Source of the DNA: Sphingobium chlorophenolicum
GTDB taxonomy: Bacteria; Pseudomonadota; Alphaproteobacteria; Sphingomonadales; Sphingomonadaceae
Length of the DNA: 37,463 nucleotides
Reading direction: 5' to 3'
Assembly (NCBI RefSeq): GCF_000722875.1
Contig: NZ_JFHR01000050.1
Location: 1 to 37,463 of the forward strand
Below are positions 16,634 through 23,920 of the stretch, one piece after another. Each line of letters begins with the position of its first letter. The stretch's first letter is position 1. Position numbers and translations under genes: made by a program. The notes under the pieces are model-generated. The model was not told the origin of the DNA. It saw only the letters and a program-made list of their open reading frames with translations, and ran no database searches.

Positions 16634-16903
16634 ATGAAGCAACGTGCCGTTCCCTTTGATCCGCAAGCTCGGTTACAGAGCAAGGACGGCATTTGCGCCT
16701 ATCTGGGCCACATCAGCGCTGCCACTTATGACTCCTGGCAAGCGAAGGGGATCGTCCCTGGTCCAATTCCCGGCACCAATCGATATTGCATTCGCCAGCA
16801 CGATCATGTGCTAGATTTGCGCGCGGGGATAAATGTTCCCAGCAGAGCGAAACCGCTATCGCCGCTGGATGAGTGGGAGGCGGCTCATGCGGGTGCTGCT
16901 TAA
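16634..16903 (+). CDS. AlpA/excisionase-like HTH protein
   Basis: This encodes 89 residues with a single small helix-turn-helix (LQSKDGICAYLGHISAATYD, then WQAKGIVPGPIPGTNRYCIR), as in AlpA-like regulators and excisionases. The W-x-x-x-G-x-x-P pattern before a Y/R recognition segment fits that family. The end overlaps the integrase start (16887) by 17 bases, suggesting translational coupling. This pair is the usual integration module of satellites and prophages. The likely role is activation of integrase expression or direction of excision; which of the two is not decided by the sequence. The ribosome binding site is weak. Confidence 0.75.
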   Translation: MKQRAVPFDPQARLQSKDGICAYLGHISAATYDSWQAKGIVPGPIPGTNRYCIRQHDHVLDLRAGINVPSRAKPLSPLDEWEAAHAGAA

Positions 16904-17978
16904 AGGCGTCTACAGCCACAAAAAGAGGTTGGCTGATGGCAGGGTGGTCACTTACTTCACCCTGCGAGGATACGGCGCGATCAAGCCGTTGCCCGGTGAT
17001 GAGGATGAGCCATTCACTAAAGGCTCCCCTGCCTTCATGCGAGCGTATCACGCCGCGATAGATGCGCCTCGCAAAGCGCGAGTTGCGGGAACACTGCAAT
17101 CGCTGATCGACGGGTATCAGCGCAGCTCATCCTTTACGACCCTAAGTCCACGTACCAAGGGCGACTATCTCAAGCACATCGCGAAGATTGAAGCCGCAAG
17201 GCTCATGACGAATGGCCCTCCGTTTTCCAGCTACCCGCTTGAAGCCGTGAACGATCCCAAGATTCGACGGCGCCTTCTCGATTGGCGTGACAAAATGGGT
17301 GAGCGTTCGGCGCGGCAAGCGGATGCGACCTTCGGCGTCCTGCGGATCATATTGGAATGGGGCCGGGACCGGGGATTGCTCGCGCACAACCACGCCACCC
17401 GGCCGAAAAAGCTCTATAGGGCGAATCGATCCGAAAAGCTCTGGCTTCCCGAACATATCGCCTCATTCCGCGCCGTGGCGCCGCCCAGCATCCTGCTTGC
17501 GTTTGAGCTGGCACTTGCGACTGGCCAGCGGAAGGGCGACCTGCTTAAGCTGGGCTGGTCATCTTATGATGGGGAGCGCCTACGCTTTCGCCAGGGTAAA
17601 AGGAACCGTCTCATCGACATGCGCGTGACAGCGCATCTGAGGAAAATCCTCGATGCAGAGCGGAAGCAAGCGAAGTGCGCCACTATCCTCTCGCATAATG
17701 GCAAGCCATGGGTCATCAACAAAGAGGGTCAGCCGATCCATTTCGATCATCTGTGGCGCAAAGCGATCTTGGCGGCGGGCCTCAACGGCCTGCATATGCA
17801 TGACCTACGCGGCACCGCCTGCACCAAACTTGCTGAGGCGCAATGCACCGCTTCGGAGATAGCTGCCATGCTCGGCTGGACCGTCACCACCGTCAATCAG
17901 ATGCTCGATGTCTATCAAGCTATGACGGCGGCTTTGAGCAATTCCGCCGTCGCCAAACTGGAGGCGAAAAAGGCATGA
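16887..17978 (+). CDS. Tyrosine integrase of the capsid-bearing element
   Basis: The protein has 363 residues from the ATG at 16887, six bases after GGGAGG; an earlier in-frame ATG (16833) lacks such a site. An N-terminal arm/core-binding region (to about 170) is followed by the catalytic domain. Visible motifs are LATGQRKGDLLKL (catalytic arginine), HDLRGTACTKL (HxxR) and MLGWTVTTVNQMLDVYQ (helix with the nucleophilic tyrosine in DVY). It differs from the P4-type integrase at 7174-8460 in length and N-terminus, so the two elements have separate integration systems. It reads towards the tRNA-Gln/att site 51 bp downstream. Confidence 0.93.
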   Translation: MRVLLKGVYSHKKRLADGRVVTYFTLRGYGAIKPLPGDEDEPFTKGSPAFMRAYHAAIDAPRKARVAGTLQSLIDGYQRSSSFTTLSPRTKGDYLKHIAKIEAARLMTNGPPFSSYPLEAVNDPKIRRRLLDWRDKMGERSARQADATFGVLRIILEWGRDRGLLAHNHATRPKKLYRANRSEKLWLPEHIASFRAVAPPSILLAFELALATGQRKGDLLKLGWSSYDGERLRFRQGKRNRLIDMRVTAHLRKILDAERKQAKCATILSHNGKPWVINKEGQPIHFDHLWRKAILAAGLNGLHMHDLRGTACTKLAEAQCTASEIAAMLGWTVTTVNQMLDVYQAMTAALSNSAVAKLEAKKA

Positions 17979-17980
17979 AA

Positions 17981-18001
17981 AGTGCGGAACGAAGTGCGGA
18001 A
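17981..18001 (+). promoter_or_regulatory. Candidate arm-type sites, right arm
   Basis: Direct repeats of AGTGCGGAA lie at 17981-17989 and 17993-18001, 12 bp apart and 28 bp from the right att repeat. Both contain TGCGGAA, which is also found twice near the left att repeat. They are probably bound by the adjacent integrase or its accessory factor; this is inferred from repetition and position. Confidence 0.45.
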
Positions 18002-18028
18002 TGCCATGGGGCTATGTCGCTAAAACGC

Positions 18029-18103
18029 TGGCTGGGGCGGCAGGATTCGAACCTGCGCATGGCGGTACCAAAAACCGCTGCCTTACCGCTTGGCTACGCC
18101 CCA
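18029..18103 (-). tRNA. tRNA-Gln (anticodon TTG), att site
   Basis: The 75-nt gene folds fully: acceptor stem TGGGGCG with CGCCCCA, D-stem GCC/GGC, anticodon stem GCGGT/ACCGC around TTTTGGT (anticodon TTG), T-stem GCAGG/CCTGC around TTCGAAT, discriminator G and encoded CCA. Its 3' 45 nt, from the anticodon loop to CCA, are repeated at 8680-8724. The 5' part is unique in the window, so the gene was rebuilt with an element-borne 3' end after integration and should still be functional. Confidence 0.97.
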
Positions 18104-18232
18104 GCATGGGCCGGACATCGCCGGCGCGGATCGCCATATAGCGGCTGTTGCGTGAAAGGAAAGCCTAGTCATTATTTTCCGGAGACGCCAATATAGGTTC
18201 CGCCTCCTCCCTTCAGCCTGGAACCGCCCGGC

Positions 18233-18754
18233 ATGTCCGCTCCCAATTCTCCATCGACCCTCTCTCCTTCCCAGATCGCGCCCGCTTCGCCGCTGTTCCT
18301 GCGGGAGGATGAAATCCGCCGGGGCATAGAGATGCTCTATTTCGGCTATTCCGCGCTGACCCGCTCCATCGACGAGGGGCTTGCCGCGCAGGGGCTGGGG
18401 CGGGCGCATCACCGCGCGCTCTATTTCATCTCGCGCCAGCCTGACCTTACCGTCAAGGATCTGCTGCGCCTGCTGGCGATCACCAAGCAATCGCTGGGGC
18501 GGGTGCTGAACGACCTTGTCGAGCAGGGCTATATCGAAACCCGCCAGGGCGCCAGTGACCGGCGGCAGAAATTGCTGCGGCTGAGCCCGGCGGGCGTGGC
18601 GCTGGAGGCGGAACTGTTCCGCGCCCTGCGGGAGAAGATGGCGGCCGCCTATGCCCAGGCGGGGCAGGGGTCCGTCACCGGCTTCTGGCGCGTACTGGAA
18701 GGGCTGATCCCCGACCAGGACCGCTCCATGGTGTTCGGCCTGCGCGGCCGCTAA
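18233..18754 (+). CDS. MarR-family transcriptional regulator
   Basis: This encodes 173 residues with a disordered N-terminus (to about 25) and a MarR winged helix. Visible blocks are GLGRAHHRALYFISRQPDLT, the recognition helix region ITKQSLGRVLNDLVEQGYIE, and the wing RQGASDRRQKLLRLSPAG with the conserved DRR. The long helix after it would form the dimer interface. MarR proteins repress operons and release DNA on binding phenolic or oxidative ligands. It is convergent with pntB across a hairpin. Its target is unknown, and 18104-18232 upstream is the likely promoter region between it and the tRNA. It may be the first host gene to the right of the element. Confidence 0.9.
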   Translation: MSAPNSPSTLSPSQIAPASPLFLREDEIRRGIEMLYFGYSALTRSIDEGLAAQGLGRAHHRALYFISRQPDLTVKDLLRLLAITKQSLGRVLNDLVEQGYIETRQGASDRRQKLLRLSPAGVALEAELFRALREKMAAAYAQAGQGSVTGFWRVLEGLIPDQDRSMVFGLRGR

Positions 18755-18759
18755 CGCAT

Positions 18760-18790
18760 CATGGCCGCTGATCGAGGATCAGCGGCCATG
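18760..18790. terminator. Bidirectional terminator between marR-type gene and pntB
   Basis: A perfect 14-bp stem (CATGGCCGCTGATC with GATCAGCGGCCATG) with a three-base GAG loop lies between the two converging stop codons (18754 and 18832). There is no T-run, but position and stability suit a shared terminator. Confidence 0.7.
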
Positions 18791-18831
18791 GTCAATGTCG
18801 AAGGATGACCGGCAAGCTCGCCGATCTTCCG

Positions 18832-20226
18832 TCAGTGCAGCCCTGAACCGCCGCCCGCCAGTTCCTTGGCAATGGAGCCGACCATGTCCTTGGCGTCGCC
18901 GAACAGCATCTGGGTGTTGCTGTTATAGTAGATCGGATTGTCGATCCCGGCGAAGCCCGCATTCATGGAGCGCTTGATGACGAACACCGACTTGGCGCGA
19001 TCCGCCTCGATGATCGGCATGCCCGCAATGGCGCTCTGCGGATCGTCGCGCGCCGACGGGTTGATCGTGTCGTTCGCGCCGATGATCAGCGCCACGTCCG
19101 CCTGCGGCAGTTCGGGGTTGATGTCGTCCAGCTCGACCAACTGCTCATAGGGCACGTTCGCCTCGGCCAGCAGCACGTTCATATGGCCGGGCATGCGGCC
19201 CGCCACCGGATGGATCGCGAACTTCACGTCCACGCCCTTCTTGGTCAGCGCCTGATACAGTTCGCTGACCTTGTGCTGCGCCTGCGCCACGGCCATGCCA
19301 TAGCCCGGAATGATCACGACGCTGCTCGAATTTTCAAGCTGCATCGCGGCTTCCTCGGCGGAGGCCGAACGCACCACCCGGTCGTCCTTGCCGCCCGCCG
19401 CGCCCGCCACGACCTTGCCGAAGCCGCCGAACATGACGTTGGCGAAGCTGCGGTTCATCGCCTTGCACATGATGACCGCCAGGATGAAGCCCGAAGCCCC
19501 GTCCAGCGCGCCCGCCACGATCAGCAGCTTGTTGCCCAGCGCAAAGCCCATGGCACTCGCCGCCAGACCCGCATAGCTGTTCAGCAGCGCGATGACGGTC
19601 GGCATGTCCGCGCCGCCGATGGGAATCACCAGCAGCACGCCGAACAGCAGCGCCAGCGCCACGAAGGCCGGGAACAGCCAGGTCTGCGTCGGATCGATGG
19701 CCAGCATCGCGCCGATCACCACCGTCGCCAACGCCACGCCGCCGTTCAGCACCCGCTGCCCGACAAAGGACACCGGACGGCTGCCCATGATCTCCTGCAA
19801 CTTGGCGAAGGCGATGACGGATGCGGTGCAGGTCAGGAAACCCAGCAGCATCTCGAACATCAACGCCCACATGATGAAGCCACCGGCATATTCGGCATGG
19901 GCATGCTTGTAATATTCCGCCGCGCCGATCAGGCCGACTGCCAGCGCGCCGAAGGCGTGGCTGATCGCGGTCCGCTGCGGGATGGCGGTCATCGGCATCA
20001 GCAGCGCCATCGGAATGCCGACGGCGGCGCCTGCGACCATGGCGATCAGGATCAGGTTGTAATCGACCACCTCATGCTGGACCAGCGCGCCGATAATGGC
20101 GACGGCCATGCCGATTTCACCGGCGCGCACGCCCCGGCGCGCCGTCGTGGGATGGCTCATCCACATCAGCGCCAGGATGAAGAGGACGGACGAAAGGATC
20201 GCCGCAAAGGGTACGAATGCGTTCAT
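18832..20226 (-). CDS. pntB: NAD(P) transhydrogenase beta subunit
   Basis: This 464-residue protein is the beta subunit of the proton-translocating nicotinamide nucleotide transhydrogenase. The N-terminal half has about nine membrane helices that form part of the proton channel. The C-terminal domain (about 290-464) is the NADP(H)-binding dIII domain, with the motif VVIIPGYGMAVAQAQH and the NADP loop region LIIGANDTINPSA. The enzyme couples inward proton flow to hydride transfer from NADH to NADP+, supplying NADPH. It is the last gene of pntAa-pntAb-pntB; the start at 20226 is preceded by GGGGAAG and abuts the end of the previous gene. The NADPH could serve the flavin hydroxylase and OYE nearby, but the operon is a common housekeeping one. 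Confidence 0.96.
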   Translation of the reverse strand: MNAFVPFAAILSSVLFILALMWMSHPTTARRGVRAGEIGMAVAIIGALVQHEVVDYNLILIAMVAGAAVGIPMALLMPMTAIPQRTAISHAFGALAVGLIGAAEYYKHAHAEYAGGFIMWALMFEMLLGFLTCTASVIAFAKLQEIMGSRPVSFVGQRVLNGGVALATVVIGAMLAIDPTQTWLFPAFVALALLFGVLLVIPIGGADMPTVIALLNSYAGLAASAMGFALGNKLLIVAGALDGASGFILAVIMCKAMNRSFANVMFGGFGKVVAGAAGGKDDRVVRSASAEEAAMQLENSSSVVIIPGYGMAVAQAQHKVSELYQALTKKGVDVKFAIHPVAGRMPGHMNVLLAEANVPYEQLVELDDINPELPQADVALIIGANDTINPSARDDPQSAIAGMPIIEADRAKSVFVIKRSMNAGFAGIDNPIYYNSNTQMLFGDAKDMVGSIAKELAGGGSGLH

Positions 20227-20227
20227 C

Positions 20228-20518
20228 TCACTTCCCCCGCGGCTTGAACATCTTGAGCATGCGGTCGGTGATCATGAAACCGCTGACCAGATTCACCGTG
20301 GCGCAGAACACCGCGACGAAGCCCAGCGTCTTGGCCAGCGGCGTCGCGCCTTCCTCGCCCGTGATGCTGATCGCGCCCACGATCACGACCGCCGCGATCG
20401 CGTTGGTCAGCGACATCAGCGGCGAATGCAGCAGCGGCGACACCTTCTTGATCAACTGGAAACCCACGAAGGCCGCCAGGATGAAGACGAACAGATAATC
20501 GGGATTAAGCGAACTCAT
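20228..20518 (-). CDS. NAD(P) transhydrogenase alpha-2 (membrane) subunit
   Basis: This 96-residue membrane protein has three hydrophobic helices (LFVFILAAFVGFQLI, IAAVVIVGAISITG, VAVFCATVNLVSGFMI). It corresponds to the C-terminal membrane part of Escherichia coli PntA, split into its own gene as is usual in alphaproteobacteria. With PntB it forms the proton channel. Its ATG overlaps the stop of the alpha-1 gene in an ATGA arrangement and its end abuts pntB, which shows a single operon. The symbols pntAb or pntA2 are both used. Confidence 0.95.
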   Translation of the reverse strand: MSSLNPDYLFVFILAAFVGFQLIKKVSPLLHSPLMSLTNAIAAVVIVGAISITGEEGATPLAKTLGFVAVFCATVNLVSGFMITDRMLKMFKPRGK

Positions 20519-21663
20519 GACAGTGCCCCCGTCAATTGAAGCAGCCTCTCGCTGACGACTTTCCCACCCTGCGTCACGCGGATGGCGTTGCCGATTTCCT
20601 CGTCCAGCACCGGCGCGTTCCGGTCCTTGTTCCAGAAGGCGGAGAGGAAATTATAAAGATTGCGCGCAAACAGCGCCGACGCGTCGGCGGCAAGGCGCGA
20701 CGGCACATTCTTGTGCCCCACGATCTTGACGCCGTGCCGTTCGACCACCTGGCCCAGCACCGCGCCCTCGACATTGCCGCCCTGTTCGACGGCCAGGTCG
20801 ACGATCACGCTGCCCGGCTTCATCGACGCGATCTGCGCGTCCGAAATCAGGCGCGGCGCGGGCTTGCCGGGAATCAGCGCCGTGGTGATGACGATGTCCT
20901 GCTTGGCGATATGGCCGGACACCAGTTCGGCCTGCGCCTTCTGATAATCCTCGGACATTTCGGTGGCATAGCCGCCCTTGCCCTCGCCCTCGATGCCCGC
21001 GACGCTCTCCACGAAGATCGCCTTGGCGCCTAGACTCTCGATCTGCTCCTTGGTGGCGGAGCGCACGTCGGTCGCGGAAACCTGCGCGCCCAGCCGCTTT
21101 GCGGTCGCAATGGCCTGCAAACCGGCGACGCCCACGCCCATGATGAAGGCCTTGGCCGGGGAAACCGTGCCCGCCGCCGTCATCATCATCGGGAAGGACC
21201 GGCCATATTCGGCCGCCGCGTCCAGCACCGCCTTGTAACCGGAAAGGTTGGACTGCGATGAAAGAATGTCCATCGACTGCGCGCGGGTGATGCGCGGCAT
21301 GAACTCCATTGCGAGCGCCTCGAACCCCGCGGCGGCATAGGCATCGACCCGCGCCCGCTCGACAAAGGGATTGAGGCCTGCGACGATCCAGGCACCGGGC
21401 TTGGCGCCCGCGATGCTGGCCGGGTCCGGCCCCTGCACGCCCAGGATGATGTCGGCATCCGCCACCGTCGCGGCGCGATCCGCCACCGTCGCGCCCATGG
21501 CGGCATAGTCGGCGTCGGATATGGCGGCGGACAGGCCCGCGCCCGATTCCACCGCGACATCGGCCCCTAGAGCCTTGAATTTCTTGACCGTCTCCGGCGT
21601 GCCGGAAACGCGGCGCTCATCGGGCGCCATCTCCTTGATTATGCCGATCTTCACTGCATTCAC
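20515..21663 (-). CDS. NAD(P) transhydrogenase alpha-1 (NAD-binding) subunit
   Basis: This 382-residue soluble subunit binds NAD(H) in the transhydrogenase. It resembles alanine dehydrogenase: the N-terminal block IGIIKEMAPDERRVSGTPET and the Rossmann motif GVGVAGLQAIATAKRLGA are both clear. It is the first gene of the three-gene operon. The ATG at 21663 follows GAGG closely; a GTG three codons in (21654) has better spacing and is possible. The divergent GntR-type gene starts about 210 bases away, and the shared intergenic region has an inverted pair of AT-rich motifs, so the operon may be under that regulator. Confidence 0.95.
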   Translation of the reverse strand: MNAVKIGIIKEMAPDERRVSGTPETVKKFKALGADVAVESGAGLSAAISDADYAAMGATVADRAATVADADIILGVQGPDPASIAGAKPGAWIVAGLNPFVERARVDAYAAAGFEALAMEFMPRITRAQSMDILSSQSNLSGYKAVLDAAAEYGRSFPMMMTAAGTVSPAKAFIMGVGVAGLQAIATAKRLGAQVSATDVRSATKEQIESLGAKAIFVESVAGIEGEGKGGYATEMSEDYQKAQAELVSGHIAKQDIVITTALIPGKPAPRLISDAQIASMKPGSVIVDLAVEQGGNVEGAVLGQVVERHGVKIVGHKNVPSRLAADASALFARNLYNFLSAFWNKDRNAPVLDEEIGNAIRVTQGGKVVSERLLQLTGALS

Positions 21664-21723
21664 CCTCGTCCTGCGTTGGCCAGGCCCATGGTTCGGCCAA
21701 AGCCGCCTGCCATCCTCACCTTA

Positions 21724-21798
21724 AATATGCCCATTATCGACCGAGTTGAGTTCCAATAGTGTTAAAGCCGAAAGAATCAAACCATTAATGTGCATATT
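21724..21798. promoter_or_regulatory. Inverted motif pair in the pntAa/GntR divergent region
   Basis: AATATGCCCATTAT (21724-21737) and TTAATGTGCATATT (21785-21798) are near-exact reverse complements (12 of 14 positions), about 47 bp apart. They lie between the divergent pntAa and GntR-type genes. Widely spaced inverted sites suit a dimeric or looping regulator, most simply the adjacent GntR protein. This is inferred from symmetry and position. Confidence 0.45.
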
Positions 21799-21874
21799 AT
21801 AGAATAGGCTTCGTAGGAGTGCCTTTTTGCCCGGAAATTCGCTATTGGCGGTCCGACGCCAAACGAGGAGCATG

Positions 21875-22570
21875 ATGAGCATCCGCAAGCAAAATAACCG
21901 CGAAGGACTGGTCACGGCGGCCGTTGCGAAATTGCGCGACATGATCGTCGCGCAGCCGCCTGAATCGCAGATCGGATCGTTGCCGGATCTGGCAAAGGCG
22001 CTGGGCGTGGGCATCGTCACCGTGCAGCAGGCCGCCCGCGTGCTGGAGCATGAAGGTTTTCTGAAGGTGCGCCGCGGTCCCGGCGGCGGCTATTACGGGA
22101 CGCGCCCCGATGCGGAGGGGTTGAGCCAGGCGATTTCCGGCTTCCTGGCGCTGCATCATTCGGCGCATCCGGAGGCGATCGACATCATCACCCTGCTCGA
22201 CTGCGAGCTTATGGCGGCGGCGGCCCGTGCCCCGAACGAAGCGCTGCGGGAGGAACTGGCGGCGCTGGTCAAGTCGGTCGACGACCGCAATACGGCGCGC
22301 CAGCGGGGGGCGTTCGACCAAAGCCTGCTGGATATTCTCTATCTGATGGTCGACCGCCCGCTCATGGAACTGCTGTCCCGCGTGGCCGTGCACCATTATG
22401 CCGAATATCCGCGTGGGCCGGTCTATGGCGGCAGCGCGGGCAAGCAGCGCTGGAAGAGGGAAAGGCGGGCGATTATCTCCGCCATCCTGGACGGCGACCC
22501 GGAGCGCGCCCGGTTCGAAGCATTGCGGCGCCGCCGCGAGATCATGCGGCAACTGGACGCGGCGATCTGA
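21875..22570 (+). CDS. GntR-family (FadR-like) transcriptional regulator
   Basis: This encodes 231 residues from the second of two tandem ATGs (21872, 21875) after GAGGAG; the spacing favours 21875. The N-terminal winged helix is clear (AAVAKLRDMIVAQ, SLPDLAKALGVGIVTVQQAA, LEHEGFLKVRRGPGGGYY). The C-terminal helical domain (about 95-225) looks like an FCD ligand-binding domain, with basic residues at the end (REIMRQL). FadR-subfamily regulators respond to small acids. It stands divergent to the pnt operon and convergent to the maleylacetate reductase gene, so it may control either; the inverted motif pair upstream favours self-control plus pnt. The ligand is unknown. Confidence 0.88.
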   Translation: MSIRKQNNREGLVTAAVAKLRDMIVAQPPESQIGSLPDLAKALGVGIVTVQQAARVLEHEGFLKVRRGPGGGYYGTRPDAEGLSQAISGFLALHHSAHPEAIDIITLLDCELMAAAARAPNEALREELAALVKSVDDRNTARQRGAFDQSLLDILYLMVDRPLMELLSRVAVHHYAEYPRGPVYGGSAGKQRWKRERRAIISAILDGDPERARFEALRRRREIMRQLDAAI

Positions 22571-22594
22571 GGCGGTACAGCCGCGCCGACTACC

Positions 22595-22663
22595 CCATTA
22601 TGCTGAACGCGATTCCGCATAATGGAGTGAGGCCGTGGCTCGCAATCATCTGCGAGCCACGGC
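22595..22663. terminator. Hairpins between GntR-type and maleylacetate reductase genes
   Basis: Two inverted repeats lie in the 105-bp convergent gap. The first is CCATTATGC/GCATAATGG (22595-22603 and 22617-22625). The second is a perfect 13-bp stem GCCGTGGCTCGCA/TGCGAGCCACGGC with a six-base loop (22632-22663). The second is the better candidate for a bidirectional terminator. Confidence 0.65.
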
Positions 22664-22675
22664 GGACGCCGCTCC

Positions 22676-23737
22676 TTACGCGGCGGGCGTTTCGCCTGCC
22701 CAGGCGCGGGTCAGGAGCGCCAGCACACCCGCATGGGTGACGGGCCGGGGATTCCAATAGGGATCGCCCGACGCGGCTTCGGCGGCGGCCGCGATACCCG
22801 ATTCGGGCATGCCGATGTCCCGAAGCGCCCGCGCTATGCCCAATTTCCCCGCGAAATCGAACAAGGCCGATGCGGCCGGTCCGCCGCCCATGACCCGGCC
22901 GAACACCTCCCCGATCTTAGGGGCGGCTTCGGCATTATAGGCGACGGCATGGGGCAATATGATGGAATGGGTCTCGGCATGCGGCAGATTGAACATGCCG
23001 CCCAGCACATGGCAAAGCTTGTGGTGCAGCGCCATTCCGGCGGTGCCCAGGCACACGCCGCTCAACCAGGCGCCATAGAGCGCGTCGGATCGGGCGTCGC
23101 CGTCGCCGGGCTGCTCGACGATGCGGGGTAGCGCCGACGCGAAGGCGCGGATGCCTTCCTCCGCCATCAGGCTGGTGATCGGATTGCTGTCGCGGGCGTA
23201 GAGCGCTTCGACCGCGTGCGCCATGGCGTTCATGCCTGACGTCGCGGAAAGCGATGCCGGAAGGCTCAGGGTGAAATCGACGTCGTAGATCACGACCTCC
23301 GGCAGGATGGCCATGCTGCGCTTGGTCGTCTTCACGCCATTTTCGGTTTCGCCCAATATCGGCGTCATTTCCGACCCGGCATAGGTCGTCGGCAGCACGA
23401 TCTGCGGCAGGTTGGTGCGGAAGGCGATCGCCTTCCCCAACCCCGTCGTGGAGCCGCCGCCGACGGCAATGGTGCCGTCGACCTCGCCGGACGCCACCAT
23501 CTTCAGCGCGGCTTCCGTCACGTCGACCGGAGTATGCATGGTCGCGCCCGCAAAGATGCCCGCGCAATTTCCGGCGATGCTGTCGCGGATCGCCTCCGCT
23601 TCGCCAACCTGTTGAGGCGTCGCCAGAATGAGCAGGCGCTTCAGCTTCATGCGCTCGATCTCGGCGCCCAGCTTCGCGACCGTGCCCCGGCCAAAGATCA
23701 CGCGCGACGGAAGCCCGTCATAGATAAAATCGTCCAT
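22676..23737 (-). CDS. Maleylacetate reductase
   Basis: This 353-residue protein belongs to the iron-containing alcohol dehydrogenase superfamily and its maleylacetate reductase branch. Typical blocks are VIFGRGTVAKL, the nucleotide loop GGGSTTGLGKAIAF, LPTTYAGSEMTPILGET, GMNAMAHAVEALYA and the metal-region histidines in HHKLCHVLGG and LPHAETHSIILPH. It reduces maleylacetate to 3-oxoadipate with NADH, the last step of hydroxyquinol, resorcinol and chlorocatechol pathways. The start follows GGGAGAGTGAT. It reads in the same direction as the flavin hydroxylase gene upstream but is separated by a hairpin (23863-23900), so it likely has its own promoter. No hydroxyquinol 1,2-dioxygenase, the enzyme that would feed it, is found in the window. 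Confidence 0.9.
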   Translation of the reverse strand: MDDFIYDGLPSRVIFGRGTVAKLGAEIERMKLKRLLILATPQQVGEAEAIRDSIAGNCAGIFAGATMHTPVDVTEAALKMVASGEVDGTIAVGGGSTTGLGKAIAFRTNLPQIVLPTTYAGSEMTPILGETENGVKTTKRSMAILPEVVIYDVDFTLSLPASLSATSGMNAMAHAVEALYARDSNPITSLMAEEGIRAFASALPRIVEQPGDGDARSDALYGAWLSGVCLGTAGMALHHKLCHVLGGMFNLPHAETHSIILPHAVAYNAEAAPKIGEVFGRVMGGGPAASALFDFAGKLGIARALRDIGMPESGIAAAAEAASGDPYWNPRPVTHAGVLALLTRAWAGETPAA

Positions 23738-23862
23738 ATCACTCTCCCAACGCCTGGGGCAATCTGCAAAGGGCAGGGTGATTGCGTCGAAAGACGGGCC
23801 TGTCCTGCAAAATCGGACGCGATCCCCCCGTAAATTGATCGGCGGAGGCTGAACCGCATCGC

Positions 23863-23900
23863 CAATGCGCGGCGCCCCTGGGAAGGGACGCCGCGCATTG
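23863..23900. terminator. Hairpin after the flavin hydroxylase gene
   Basis: The arms CAATGCGCGGCG (23863-23874) and CGCCGCGCATTG (23889-23900) form a perfect 12-bp stem with a 14-base loop, about 20 bases past the stop codon of the leftward gene at 23921. No T-run follows on that strand. The rest of the 183-bp gap probably holds the reductase promoter. Confidence 0.65.
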
Positions 23901-23920
23901 CGACAAGGCTGTGTCCGGCC

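Larger units (their letters stand above)
8680..18073. mobile_element. Compact phage-like element or satellite integrated in tRNA-Gln
   Basis: The element is bounded by perfect 45-bp direct repeats at 8680-8724 and 18029-18073; the right copy is inside an intact tRNA-Gln gene. Between them lie, in order, iteron-like repeats, a wHTH-like gene, a prohead protease-capsid fusion, a tape-measure gene, a leftward RHH gene, a Tat-signal-like unknown, a MerR-like gene, an AlpA-like gene and a tyrosine integrase. The integrase is adjacent to the right att site. No terminase, portal, head-tail connector, tail tube, lysis or replication gene is visible. It may be a satellite that depends on a helper phage, or the relic of a larger prophage; the intact long frames favour the first reading but do not prove it. 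Confidence 0.8.

Noticed and set aside
19183..20247. 354-codon plus-strand frame opposite pntB
   Set aside because: It is a histidine/arginine-rich shadow of a well-conserved transhydrogenase gene.
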